A stretch of 13,474 bases of DNA from Ignavibacteriaceae bacterium. Lineage in GTDB: Bacteria; Bacteroidota; Ignavibacteria; Ignavibacteriales; Ignavibacteriaceae. Shown piece by piece: positions 1 through 8,316 of the stretch. Made by a program: the position numbers and the translations under genes. Positions within the stretch are counted from its first letter, which is position 1; each line of letters starts with the position of its first letter. The notes under the pieces are model-generated. The model had not been told where the DNA came from. It made no database searches and was given only the letters and a program-made list of their open reading frames with translations. The DNA lies in contig JARLHB010000229.1 of the NCBI GenBank assembly GCA_031292465.1, positions 1 through 13,474 on the forward strand, given 5' to 3'.

Positions 1-177
1 TATGCACGGGCGGGATATAAATCATGGGGTGCTCCAAACAGCGAAGAAGGCTTAACATTCGGATTTGGGTTGGCGTATGATATTAACTACAGCCTAACTT
101 TTAAGATTGACTATGCTTATGAAAAATACGGCAGATTAGAAAACATTCAAAAATTTGCGTTATCTGTAAGTTTTTAA
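1..177 (+). CDS. C-terminal end of an outer-membrane beta-barrel protein, PorV/PorQ-like (partial)
   Basis: An open frame enters from the left edge and ends at TAA 175-177, with a second TAA directly after. The 58 visible residues alternate polar and hydrophobic positions, as in beta-strands (for example LTFGFGLAYDINYSLTFKIDY), and end in LSVSF. A terminal aromatic residue is the usual outer-membrane barrel signal. The spacing of the last strands and the sentence-like 'YKSWG...EGLTFGFGLAYD...DYAYEKYGRLENIQKFALSVSF' pattern recall PorV/PorQ-family proteins, which are common in T9SS-bearing bacteria. In that family PorV shuttles cargo at the outer membrane and PorQ belongs to the attachment machinery. 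Two T9SS cargo genes follow directly, which fits. Only the tail is visible, so another outer-membrane barrel family cannot be excluded. Confidence 0.6.
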   Translation, partial: YARAGYKSWGAPNSEEGLTFGFGLAYDINYSLTFKIDYAYEKYGRLENIQKFALSVSF

Positions 178-233
178 TAAATGGAAAAATATCTGATTAT
201 ACATTTTAGAAGTTGTAAAGTTATTTCAAATTA

Positions 234-271
234 AGGAAATGATTTTCCTAAAGTAGCATCATTTTATGCTA
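234..271 (+). other. Two small hairpins in the intergenic leader
   Basis: AGGAAA-TGAT-TTTCCT (234-249) forms a 6-bp stem, and TAGCAT-CATTTT-ATGCTA (254-271) forms another 6-bp stem directly after it. Neither is followed by a T-run, so they are not convincing intrinsic terminators. They lie between the barrel gene and the 499-aa gene and may be leader structure or chance in AT-rich DNA. Confidence 0.25.
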
Positions 272-283
272 TGGCTTTCATTG

Positions 284-293
284 AGGAGGTGAT
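284..293 (+). promoter_or_regulatory. Orphan full-length Shine-Dalgarno-like sequence
   Basis: AGGAGGTGAT is fully complementary to the canonical 3' end of 16S rRNA (ATCACCTCCT). No ATG, GTG or TTG sits at a usable distance downstream, and the real start at 366 has its own AAGGAG. The only nearby ORFs are tiny: a 17-codon ORF at 271-324 contains the motif, and an 8-codon ORF from 266 stops inside it. The match is seen directly; any role as a standby site or leader-peptide signal is inference. Confidence 0.35.
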
Positions 294-352
294 ATTTAAA
301 GAAAGAGTTAAGGAACATTATTAGGGCTATTTAATTCACAATTAATTACAAA

Positions 353-358
353 AAGGAG
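353..358 (+). promoter_or_regulatory. Ribosome binding site for the 499-aa gene
   Basis: AAGGAG with a 7-nt spacer before ATG 366 supports this start. A signal peptide begins immediately from this methionine. Confidence 0.7.
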
Positions 359-365
359 TAAGGTT

Positions 366-1865
366 ATGTTAAAAAGAATTACTGCATTGGCATTTATAGT
401 TCTGATGGCTTTGCCGCTTAGCAGGGCTTTTGCCGATGTTAATGTTACTTTTCAGGTTGATATGGGGTTACAAATTACATTAGGTAATTTTGTGCCTTCC
501 ACGGACAGTATATGCGTTAGAGGTGACTTTGGCCATTATATTGATCAAAGTGATTGGGGGGGGTATTACTTCCTGATGACTAAGAGTGCAACAAACGATT
601 CTATTTTTACTTTTACTGTTCCTTTCCCGGATTCCGTTAAAGGTAAGGTATTAAATTATAAATTCGTTCTTACACATGCAGGTTCAGATAAATGGGAAAA
701 TGATCCTAATCGTATTGATTCTGTTACTGTAGATGCAAATCAGACTATTCCTCTTGTTTATTTTAATAATATACTTCCTGAGGGTAATATTGCAACCGTC
801 AATATTACCTTTCAAGCAGATATGTCCAGTTTGATAGATCAGGGATTTATTCCGGGTACAGATTCTATTGAAGTTCGTGGTAATACAACCCCTCTTGATT
901 GGGGACCAGGTTCACTTTTAACACAGGGATTAGCTGACCCGACTATATTCGAAGTTACTCTTAAATTTACCGCAATAGTTGGTTCTACTGTTCAGTGGAA
1001 ATTCCATGCTAATCCTGAATCTAGATTTGCAAATACAGGCTGGGAAAATATTGCTGATAACCGCACATTTACGTTCCCGAAGCAGGATACTACTATAGGA
1101 CCTGTTGCCCCAGTTATTACAGTTGGTGGATTAACTACAGCAGCAGACACAATTACATTCCGTGTCAATATGAATGGTGCCCATGAAAGATTTCACAATA
1201 TCTTAATTACCGGGTTGCAGAGTGTATGGATTGGTGGTAGTGTAAAACCGTTGCAGTGGCCATCCAATTGGTTAAAATCCGATACAGTTCAGGGCGGTTT
1301 ATTACTAAAAGTATATGATGATGGTGACGCTACTCATGGTGATGCAACTGCTAATGATGGGATATATTCTGCTATTATAATATTCCCTTCAGGTTCAGTA
1401 ACGCCAGTATTCTTTAAATATGGGGCAGTTTTTGACAATGTAGATACTTTAAATGGTGGTGCAATTTATTTAGACAATGAAGCGGGAACCGGTATAAACC
1501 ATACGCTGGCTCTAAATCTTACAGGCGGTTCTGAAATAGTGAATGATAAATTCGGCGATCAGGTAACTGCTGTTGTCAGCCAGAATACCAAGACATTACC
1601 GACAAAGTATGCAATTAGCCAGAATTACCCGAATCCGTTTAACCCTACTACAAATATTAATTATGCAATTCCACAAAGCGGTAATGTATCACTTAAGTTA
1701 TACAATATCCTTGGCCAGGAAGTTGCAACAATATTCCAGGGATTCCAGAAAGCAGGTAATTACGTTGCTAATTTCAACGCTTCAAAGTTAGCAAGCGGTG
1801 TTTATCTCTATCGTTTGCAAGCAGGCAATTTTACTGTAACAAAGAAAATGGTTCTGATGAAGTAA
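366..1865 (+). CDS. T9SS-exported protein with repeated carbohydrate-binding-like beta-sandwich domains
   Basis: The 499-aa product starts with a signal peptide (residues 1-23, probable cut AFA|D). Two related domains follow at about 25-135 and 145-250. Each opens with a VTFQ(V/A)DM strand, continues with a '(V)RG(D/N)' strand and a Trp, and later has a (Y/W)KF strand and a GW/KWEN turn. A third, more divergent copy starts at about 262 (ITFRVNM) and includes GDATANDGIYS (325-335). This order recalls starch-binding (CBM20-like) or pullulanase-type modules often attached to amylases in this group. No catalytic domain is visible. Residues 413-499 form a type A T9SS C-terminal domain (YAISQNYPNPFNP at 415-427, ending KKMVLMK), so the protein is probably anchored on or released from the cell surface. 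It sits directly before a T9SS amylase gene, which makes a role in starch or glucan binding plausible. That role is inferred from context; the export route is well supported. A G8 run at 556-563 could allow frame switching. Confidence 0.8.
   Translation: MLKRITALAFIVLMALPLSRAFADVNVTFQVDMGLQITLGNFVPSTDSICVRGDFGHYIDQSDWGGYYFLMTKSATNDSIFTFTVPFPDSVKGKVLNYKFVLTHAGSDKWENDPNRIDSVTVDANQTIPLVYFNNILPEGNIATVNITFQADMSSLIDQGFIPGTDSIEVRGNTTPLDWGPGSLLTQGLADPTIFEVTLKFTAIVGSTVQWKFHANPESRFANTGWENIADNRTFTFPKQDTTIGPVAPVITVGGLTTAADTITFRVNMNGAHERFHNILITGLQSVWIGGSVKPLQWPSNWLKSDTVQGGLLLKVYDDGDATHGDATANDGIYSAIIIFPSGSVTPVFFKYGAVFDNVDTLNGGAIYLDNEAGTGINHTLALNLTGGSEIVNDKFGDQVTAVVSQNTKTLPTKYAISQNYPNPFNPTTNINYAIPQSGNVSLKLYNILGQEVATIFQGFQKAGNYVANFNASKLASGVYLYRLQAGNFTVTKKMVLMK
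556..563 (+). repeat. G8 homopolymer tract inside the coding region
   Basis: Eight consecutive G residues encode part of W64-G65-G66 of the 499-aa surface protein. Losing one G brings the stop TGA at the fifth codon after the tract's Gly codons. Gaining one G brings TAA within seven codons. In such AT-rich DNA a G8 run is unusual, and poly-G tracts are classic slipped-strand sites. Confidence 0.6.
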
Positions 1866-1893
1866 ACAGTCTCCTTATGTAACATTTTAGTTA

Positions 1894-1935
1894 TAATGGG
1901 GTCGTTTGAATAAGGCGACCCCATTAATTTTATTG
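1894..1935 (+). terminator. Strong rho-independent terminator after the 499-aa gene
   Basis: TAATGGGGTCG (1894-1904) pairs perfectly with CGACCCCATTA (1916-1926), giving an 11-bp stem with an 11-nt loop. A T-rich tail (TTTTATT) follows. It begins 28 nt after the stop codon and separates this gene from the amylase gene. Confidence 0.88.
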
Positions 1936-2044
1936 TCTTATCTTACCACTGCAGATGCGAATATTTTACCGCTTGAATTTTAGTTCGATAAATATGTAAT
2001 GTATCAGATAAACTAGTTTCATAGGAAACAGGAGAGGAATAATC

Positions 2045-5000
2045 ATGGAAATAATCAATCGTGTAAGAATTTCTCAGAATATATTCTTTTTACCTGCATT
2101 TTGTCTTTTCTTAATCTTTTTTGTTTCATCAACTTTTGTGTATTCTCAGGTTGATAGCACTAACGGAATCCCGTATGAATTTACTATACAGCGTACCTTG
2201 CAGGCAGGTGAATCTGGTGTAGGAATAAACGGTACTTTTAATAATTGGGGAGACTATTATAACCGCCATCCTTATCAATTGAAAAATATTGGTAATAATA
2301 CCTGGAAGATCACAATTCCCCTAATGCCGGATACTACAAGAAATTATACATACAACGGTGCAGGATTTTATGAATATAAATTTGTAACATACAGTATCTC
2401 CGGTAATGATACCTCAATTACCGCATGGATTCCTGATCCATATAACCCGGTTACCGATCCAAAAAATAATAACAATTCTGTATTATATATAACAGATCCG
2501 ATGGTTTACATGCTTCAGCCATTAGATGGATTGGTTACGAAGGAAAAGCTTCCTGCAGTAACTGCAAAATTTGCCACCGGGCCGGGAAACCAGCTTGATG
2601 TATCAAGCATAAAACTTGTAATAGACGATGTTGAAGTACCGAACAGCCCCGGTTATTATAATGCAGGCCAAAACCTTTTTACATATCAAATAACCACACC
2701 TCTTACACTAGGAAATCATACTGTTAAATTATCTGTTAAAAACAATAAAGGTTTTATAGGAACAGATTCTTCAGCATTTACGATTTCAAATTTAATTCTC
2801 CAGGCGCCTTATCAGTTTGTATTTGATCAGTACAGCCCGAATCTAAAATTATTAGGCGACAGTGTATTAACTGCTTCTATTCAGGGCTCTTTTAACAATT
2901 ATGGTGCTGACCCTATGACCGGACCCGATGCAGACGGTTTGTTTACCATAAACGAAGTTTTACCGCTTAATGTTAAAACTGAATATCAGTTTATAATTAA
3001 AAGTGCAAGCGCTTCAACAGCTTACTTTTATGACCCGGATAATCCGCATTTAAATCCGGATTTTAATCCTTATATTATAAAACAGGTTAATGCTATCCCG
3101 GTAATAAATCTCGTTTCGCCGCATCAGGGAACTATATTAACATATCCTACAGGAAACTTTAATATCGAAGCTGTTATATCATCTAACGACAGCAGTACGG
3201 TAATTGATACTAATACTATTAAAGTTTATTTGGATGGCAATTTAATTACAGCCACTATGGATTCAACAAAAGACGGCATTCTGATTCAGTCTTCTGTAAA
3301 TAATATTGCTCAGGGAAGGCATGTCGTTAAATTTTCGGGGACAGATATCCACGGCAACATTGCAAAAGATACCTATCTTACTTTTGGCGTATATCCTTTA
3401 AATACAGGTTATCATTATGTTGATGCCCAATATGACGATGACGGGCCGGGAAGTTATACTTATCCAACCAGTGTTACGGCACATGCAGCAGACATACAGG
3501 AAATTGGCTTAAACTCATCTAATGACTCACTTCAATTTACTATTAATATGGGTGCAATAGACGATTATACAAGAATCGCTTTTGAAATTACTAACAAACT
3601 TTCCGGAGATTATGTCGACGCACTGTCAGGCGCAGTTATTAAAGTTCCTGATTGGAATAATATGGGCGTTTACTTCATAATAGCAACACCCAATTCTGCT
3701 CAATTAAGCGGTAATGAGAATGTAATTTATATCTCCCGCGATCCTTTACAAAAAGGTGATGCAATAACTGTAAATTCAGATGCCAAAACGAGCGGTCAAT
3801 TTAAATTCTCCATACCGCTTTCAACGCTTGAAAACATTATGGGTTCATACGTAAACAAATGGTATTACAGTGCATATTCCTTTCTTGGAAATTCCACCGG
3901 TGCAATTAAAGTCGGCAGCAGTAATGGTGGAAGTAATTTGAAGGGTAATCCCAATGTTTATGATTTTGCTTTTTTCAAAAACACTTCAGCACAGCATAGG
4001 ATTCTCTCAAATTACATATTGCCATACTTTTTAGGTGGACCAAAACCTGCTGTTGTAGGCAGCGAATACCGCGGGGTTGCCGGCATAACACCGGGTGAAA
4101 TTAACTCTGCACTTGCTAACAGGCCAATTATAACTTTACAAACAGATGGCGGCGATTGGTATGAAGATACAGTTGCAGTTTATGGTAAAGTAAGTGATTT
4201 ATCTATTGGTTCTGCAACATTTAATTTGAAAAATGGAAGTACGACGTTTACTACTACTGTGCCGGTAAGTAATGGCATTTTCAGCGCATCTATACCGCTT
4301 ACAGACGGAATAAATTTAATCAGTGCTTCCGTAACTAAGAATTCAATTCAGTCGGTTAGTAAGAATGTATCATTCTTTTACCATGCTGAACACGGGACAA
4401 AAATTGTAATTAATTATACAATAAATAAAAACAATGTTACTCTTAATGCAAGCACATCAATTAATTTAGATGGATTGCCGGTTACATATAAATGGGAAAC
4501 TGATCCCGTTAATCCGGCATCGATAACGCTGACAGGCGCAAATACGGCGGTGGCAAGTTATTCTTCTCCTACTACTGACGGCGAATACTATTTTACGTTG
4601 ACTGCTGCAACTAGTTTAGATACTACATGGAAACGGGCTGTTGTAGTTGTAAAATCAGGAGTAGCCGATACTGTCGATTTGCAAACATGGCATTCAAGCT
4701 GGATTGATAAATCGGTAGTTTATGAAATATATGTCCGCTCGTTCAGCTTTTACGGAAACTTTACCGGCATAATATCTTCTCTAAACAGATTGAAAAATCT
4801 TGGAATAAATTGTATCTGGCTAATGCCAATAATGCCGGCGGCCTCCCCTCATGGTTATAATGTAATTGATTATTATGATATAACATCAGATTATGGTACT
4901 AAACAGGATTTTGCCAGCCTTGTAAAAGCAGCTCATCAGATTGGTATTAAGATAGTACTGGATCTTGTAATAAATCATACAAGTGCTGTACATCCTTTTA

Positions 5001-6307
5001 TGATAGACTCTTATAAATATAAAGACTATTCACCGTATTATAACTTTTATCAGTGGGATGCACAGGGTGATTATGAGTACCTGTTTAATTGGTGGGATTT
5101 ACCGAATATAAATTACGAATCGGCATGGGTAAGAAATTACTTGTTGCAAATGACCCAGTACTGGTTTGAGAAATTTAATATTGACGGCTACCGCTGCGAT
5201 GTTGCCTGGGGAGTAAACGATACACGGCCGTCGGGACCTGCTTTTTGGCAGAAATTCAGGAATACGTTAAAATCTATAAAGCCTGACGCACTGCTTCTTG
5301 GTGAAGCACAGTCTGATAACCTGAACTATTTCAATGATAAATTTGACAGCGGGTATGATTGGCCATGGTATAATATGCTTAACTCCGTAATGAGCCACAG
5401 CGCAAAAATATCATCGCTGGACAGTTTAGTCGCATGGTATAAAGGCCCAAATTATTTGCCTTATGCCAGGCCGTTCAGATTCCTGGAAAATCATGATGAA
5501 GCAAGATTTATCTCGGTATTTAATTCTGCACAGACAAAATTAGCTGCATCAATTTTATTAACATCACCCGGCCTGCCGCTTATTTATGCGGGGCAGGAAA
5601 CCGGCGAGGCAACTCAACGCAACATGGTTGGCTGGAATGATGCATATGATCTTCAGGTATATTATCAAAAGTTAATTGCCGCAAGAAATGGGAATCCATC
5701 CTTGCAGCAGGGAAGTTATATTAAAATTCCCAACACTTCTGCTGACTCGGTTTATTCGTACATGAGAATTTCGGGCAACAACAGAAGCATTCTTATAAAC
5801 AACTTCTACGAGAATAATGTAAATTTAACATTGAAAATCCCTGCAGATTCTCTTAACCTGGATGCAACTAAGACATGGTATGCAAACGACATAATTGGAA
5901 GTACTGCACAGTTGGTAACATCTTCTTCACTTTCCAATTATAGTATCAGTTTAACACCATATCAATCGCAGTTAATAATTCTTGATAACTCGCCTATTAC
6001 TGATGTAAAAGAAGAAAAACAGATACCGTCTTCCTATGCGCTTTCTCAGAATTATCCAAACCCGTTTAATCCTTCAACTACTATATCTTATGATATTCCC
6101 AAAACGGGAAGTGTAAAACTGCTTATTTATGATATACTTGGAAGGAGAGTTTCTACACTGGTAGATCAGGTTCAGCAGCCGGGGAACTATAAGGTGGTAT
6201 GGAACGGTAAAAATAATTTTGGCCAGTCAGTTGCAAGCGGTATTTATTTCTATCAGTTACATAGTAATAATTTTAATAGTGTTAAGAAAATGATTCTTTT
6301 GAAGTAA
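2045..6307 (+). CDS. Large T9SS-exported multidomain GH13 alpha-amylase-family enzyme
   Basis: The 1420-aa product probably hydrolyses alpha-glucans at the cell surface. Start ATG 2045 has AGAGG 7 nt upstream and opens a signal peptide (cut near VYS|Q, residue 34). Domains in order: CBM48/E-set-like (43-150, GTFNNWG at 63-69); Ig-like (151-247); a second CBM48-like (254-350, GSFNNYG at 281-287); Ig-like (353-448); a glucodextranase C-terminal/DOMON-like module (about 456-690, opening YDDDGPGSYTYPT); a glucodextranase B-like fold (692-780); a PKD-like domain (784-875); the GH13 barrel (about 885-1240); a C-terminal beta domain; and a T9SS sorting domain (about 1340-1420, YALSQNYPNPFNPSTT). The GH13 motifs are intact: DLVINH (973-978), GYRCD with nucleophile D1052, GEA with acid/base E1087, and NHD with D1151. 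A region V-like LPNIN lies between regions I and II, in a short domain B. These point to an active enzyme. Whether it is an amylase, pullulanase-like or another glucan hydrolase cannot be fixed from the motifs. It is flanked by terminators, so it is probably transcribed alone. Confidence 0.92.
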   Translation: MEIINRVRISQNIFFLPAFCLFLIFFVSSTFVYSQVDSTNGIPYEFTIQRTLQAGESGVGINGTFNNWGDYYNRHPYQLKNIGNNTWKITIPLMPDTTRNYTYNGAGFYEYKFVTYSISGNDTSITAWIPDPYNPVTDPKNNNNSVLYITDPMVYMLQPLDGLVTKEKLPAVTAKFATGPGNQLDVSSIKLVIDDVEVPNSPGYYNAGQNLFTYQITTPLTLGNHTVKLSVKNNKGFIGTDSSAFTISNLILQAPYQFVFDQYSPNLKLLGDSVLTASIQGSFNNYGADPMTGPDADGLFTINEVLPLNVKTEYQFIIKSASASTAYFYDPDNPHLNPDFNPYIIKQVNAIPVINLVSPHQGTILTYPTGNFNIEAVISSNDSSTVIDTNTIKVYLDGNLITATMDSTKDGILIQSSVNNIAQGRHVVKFSGTDIHGNIAKDTYLTFGVYPLNTGYHYVDAQYDDDGPGSYTYPTSVTAHAADIQEIGLNSSNDSLQFTINMGAIDDYTRIAFEITNKLSGDYVDALSGAVIKVPDWNNMGVYFIIATPNSAQLSGNENVIYISRDPLQKGDAITVNSDAKTSGQFKFSIPLSTLENIMGSYVNKWYYSAYSFLGNSTGAIKVGSSNGGSNLKGNPNVYDFAFFKNTSAQHRILSNYILPYFLGGPKPAVVGSEYRGVAGITPGEINSALANRPIITLQTDGGDWYEDTVAVYGKVSDLSIGSATFNLKNGSTTFTTTVPVSNGIFSASIPLTDGINLISASVTKNSIQSVSKNVSFFYHAEHGTKIVINYTINKNNVTLNASTSINLDGLPVTYKWETDPVNPASITLTGANTAVASYSSPTTDGEYYFTLTAATSLDTTWKRAVVVVKSGVADTVDLQTWHSSWIDKSVVYEIYVRSFSFYGNFTGIISSLNRLKNLGINCIWLMPIMPAASPHGYNVIDYYDITSDYGTKQDFASLVKAAHQIGIKIVLDLVINHTSAVHPFMIDSYKYKDYSPYYNFYQWDAQGDYEYLFNWWDLPNINYESAWVRNYLLQMTQYWFEKFNIDGYRCDVAWGVNDTRPSGPAFWQKFRNTLKSIKPDALLLGEAQSDNLNYFNDKFDSGYDWPWYNMLNSVMSHSAKISSLDSLVAWYKGPNYLPYARPFRFLENHDEARFISVFNSAQTKLAASILLTSPGLPLIYAGQETGEATQRNMVGWNDAYDLQVYYQKLIAARNGNPSLQQGSYIKIPNTSADSVYSYMRISGNNRSILINNFYENNVNLTLKIPADSLNLDATKTWYANDIIGSTAQLVTSSSLSNYSISLTPYQSQLIILDNSPITDVKEEKQIPSSYALSQNYPNPFNPSTTISYDIPKTGSVKLLIYDILGRRVSTLVDQVQQPGNYKVVWNGKNNFGQSVASGIYFYQLHSNNFNSVKKMILLK

Positions 6308-6314
6308 CTCTGAT

Positions 6315-6356
6315 ATGAGACTTGCCTGAAATAAAAAGGTAAGTCTCATCTTTTTT
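6315..6356 (+). terminator. Strong rho-independent terminator after the surface amylase gene
   Basis: ATGAGACTTGCCT (6315-6327) pairs with AGGTAAGTCTCAT (6337-6349) over 13 bp with one G-T pair. The loop is 9 nt, and a C plus six T residues follow (6350-6356). It starts 8 nt after the TAA of the amylase gene. Confidence 0.9.
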
Positions 6357-6366
6357 GAAAAAGGTT

Positions 6367-6396
6367 TTTGAAACACTCATAAGATTTTTTAATTTG
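6367..6396 (+). promoter_or_regulatory. Possible Bacteroidota-type promoter for the isomerase gene
   Basis: TTTG at 6367-6370 is followed, 19 nt later, by TAATTTG at 6390-6396. The known Bacteroidota consensus is TTTG-N19/21-TAnnTTTG; here one n is missing between TA and TTTG. It lies just after the terminator and would give a leader of about 120 nt. It is only a near match. Confidence 0.28.
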
Positions 6397-6522
6397 AGAT
6401 AAGTGTATTTTTAATTCAGTTATTATTGCAACTTACAAAGGAACAACTTTTTTGTATTAACTCCGGTTGCTGTAATTATTAGCAGGGACTTTTTACTATT
6501 GTTGAAATTGAAAGTGTTATTC

Positions 6523-8316
6523 ATGAAATCAAATCGGGCATATCTTACTATTTTAATTGTTGTATTACTTATTTCATTCCCACATTCAAATTTATTGTGC
6601 TATACAGAGAATGATACCTTAGCTGTTGTAAACGGCCAGCCGATAACAGGCGATGATTTTGAAAACAGGTTTGAACTAACGGTATATCCGGGAAAAGACA
6701 TCTCCGATAATTTATACGAAGCGAAAAAAGGTTTTCTTCATTCAATGGTTGCTGAAAAGCTCTTATCAAATTCAGCTTCAATGCAAAAAACATTTCAGGG
6801 GGAAAGCCAGGTAAAAAAACAAATGGAGCGTATATTTTTGCGGGACGCATTATACCGGAAAGAGGTACTGCCCAAAGCAAAAATAACTAAAACTGAAATT
6901 TCAAACGGAATAAAATTATCAAATTATCTTTATGTAGTTGATGTGTTCTATATGCCGGATAGTTCTGCGGCGAAGTTGTTCTATAAAACGGTGACGGGCA
7001 AAGACAGTAAAAATATTGACATGGTAGTTGACAGCCTTCATATTCAGCATGATACTTTGCAAATTGGCTACGGGGAATCTACCGAAAAAATTGAAAAGTC
7101 TTTCTTCGGTAATAATACCGGATTTATTTCAAAGCCGGCTTTTACGGAAGATGGGTGGGTAGTATTTAAAATTTTACATAGAGAACTTAATAAAAAATAT
7201 ACAGACCCTACTTCCGTGGACAGGGAGGAGATGGTCCGCAAAGTTATTGAAGAACGCCGTCAGATAGAACAGGGCTATAAATATCTTATGTCTGTAATGA
7301 AGGGGGTGGACGTAAAAGTAAATTATGAAATTTTCAGGCCGCTTGTTCATTCAATAAAAGATTTGTTATCATATCATAGTCCAACTACATATGACCCTTA
7401 TTATTATCTTAATTCTTCAGAAGTTGTTTTGCTAAAGGAGAAATTTAATCCTCAGCTTTCATCACCAATGCTGCAATTTAAAGATGGGGAACTGAATCTT
7501 GAAGATGTATTTGACCAGCTTCCCTTATCCGGTTTTGCGCCTAAGGATACTTCACTGGGAGTAATTACGGAATCTTTGCATGCTGCATTAAGGTTTATGG
7601 CGCAAAATCACTTTCTTGAGCAGCGGGCAATAAAACTGGGGCTTGAAAACTCCGGGGAGGTAAAATACAATGTCCAGATGTTTCTTGATGCATTCCGCTC
7701 AGCTAAACTTGCAGATGAGATTACCGATACTGTAAAAGTAACTTCCAGGCAGGTAACAGAGTTTTTTGAAAACCATAAGGACGAGGTTCTAAAAGAAGTA
7801 AAACTTCAGCTTCAGATATTCCGGATAAAGAATATTGACGAAGCTGCCTCGCAGCTGAACAGGTTAAACAAAATAAAAGACAATCCTGAAGATACAACCG
7901 GTTCTACATGGGTATCTGCTTCACGGCTTGGCGAGCTGGGGGCTGTATTGGCAGAACTTAAAAATGGAAGCACATACGGACCTGTTTATATGGACAGCAC
8001 TTTTACAATTTACAGAGTAATTGATAAAAAAATGTCTGTTACAAAGGCTGCTGTCGAAAACAGTATTCAGGCTGCAAGAGATATGCTGCTGGCAAAAACC
8101 AAAAGCGATGTGCTGAATAAATATGTGGCAAAGTTAGCCGAAGGACAAAATGTAAAACTATACCAGAACAGGTTAAGCAATCTGCAGGTTACGCCTATTG
8201 AAATGCTTACCTTCAGATACATCGGGTTTGGCGGAAAAATATTGGCGGTTCCAGCACTATATCCGCGGGAAGACTGGGTAAAAGATTATAAAAAGCCTGA
8301 GAATGTAATTCCGTAG
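6523..8316 (+). CDS. SurA/parvulin-like periplasmic peptidyl-prolyl cis-trans isomerase
   Basis: I chose ATG 6523 (597 aa) because it directly opens a signal peptide or anchor (MKSNRAYLTILIVVLLISF). TTG codons at 6499 and 6502 would add up to eight residues (MLKLKVLF) and cannot be ruled out. After the signal, LAVVNGQPITGDDFENRFEL (about 33-52) is the typical start of the SurA/PpiC-type N-terminal chaperone domain, followed by a helical part. Two regions look like parvulin domains: about 135-222 (YVVDVFYMP...GFISKPAF...GWVVFKILHRE) and about 425-505 (KEVKLQLQIFRIKN...STWVSASRLGEL...GPVYMDSTFTIYRVIDKK). The length resembles SurA/PpiD-type proteins with two such domains. The family folds and escorts envelope proteins through the periplasm. 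Lying just after two T9SS cargo genes, it may assist their export, but a terminator separates it from them, so that link is only contextual. Catalytic residues are not obvious, and one or both domains may be non-catalytic. Confidence 0.75.
   Translation: MKSNRAYLTILIVVLLISFPHSNLLCYTENDTLAVVNGQPITGDDFENRFELTVYPGKDISDNLYEAKKGFLHSMVAEKLLSNSASMQKTFQGESQVKKQMERIFLRDALYRKEVLPKAKITKTEISNGIKLSNYLYVVDVFYMPDSSAAKLFYKTVTGKDSKNIDMVVDSLHIQHDTLQIGYGESTEKIEKSFFGNNTGFISKPAFTEDGWVVFKILHRELNKKYTDPTSVDREEMVRKVIEERRQIEQGYKYLMSVMKGVDVKVNYEIFRPLVHSIKDLLSYHSPTTYDPYYYLNSSEVVLLKEKFNPQLSSPMLQFKDGELNLEDVFDQLPLSGFAPKDTSLGVITESLHAALRFMAQNHFLEQRAIKLGLENSGEVKYNVQMFLDAFRSAKLADEITDTVKVTSRQVTEFFENHKDEVLKEVKLQLQIFRIKNIDEAASQLNRLNKIKDNPEDTTGSTWVSASRLGELGAVLAELKNGSTYGPVYMDSTFTIYRVIDKKMSVTKAAVENSIQAARDMLLAKTKSDVLNKYVAKLAEGQNVKLYQNRLSNLQVTPIEMLTFRYIGFGGKILAVPALYPREDWVKDYKKPENVIP

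Noticed and set aside
271..324. 17-codon ORF (MAFIEEVIFKERVKEHY) in the leader of the 499-aa gene
   Set aside because: No ribosome binding site before its ATG and no attenuator-like structure after it; noted only because it contains the orphan SD-like motif.
1573..1791. 72-codon + strand frame inside the T9SS domain coding region
   Set aside because: It lies wholly inside the well-supported 499-aa gene in another frame and shows no protein-like composition.
1973..2000. TTGAAT-N16-TGTAAT as a sigma-70-like promoter for the surface amylase gene
   Set aside because: This spacing and box style are not typical of Bacteroidota-type promoters, and similar matches are common in AT-rich DNA.
6569..6880. 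103-codon - strand frame opposite the isomerase gene
   Set aside because: Antisense shadow of a coding region with a clear signal peptide and domain motifs; no recognisable features of its own.
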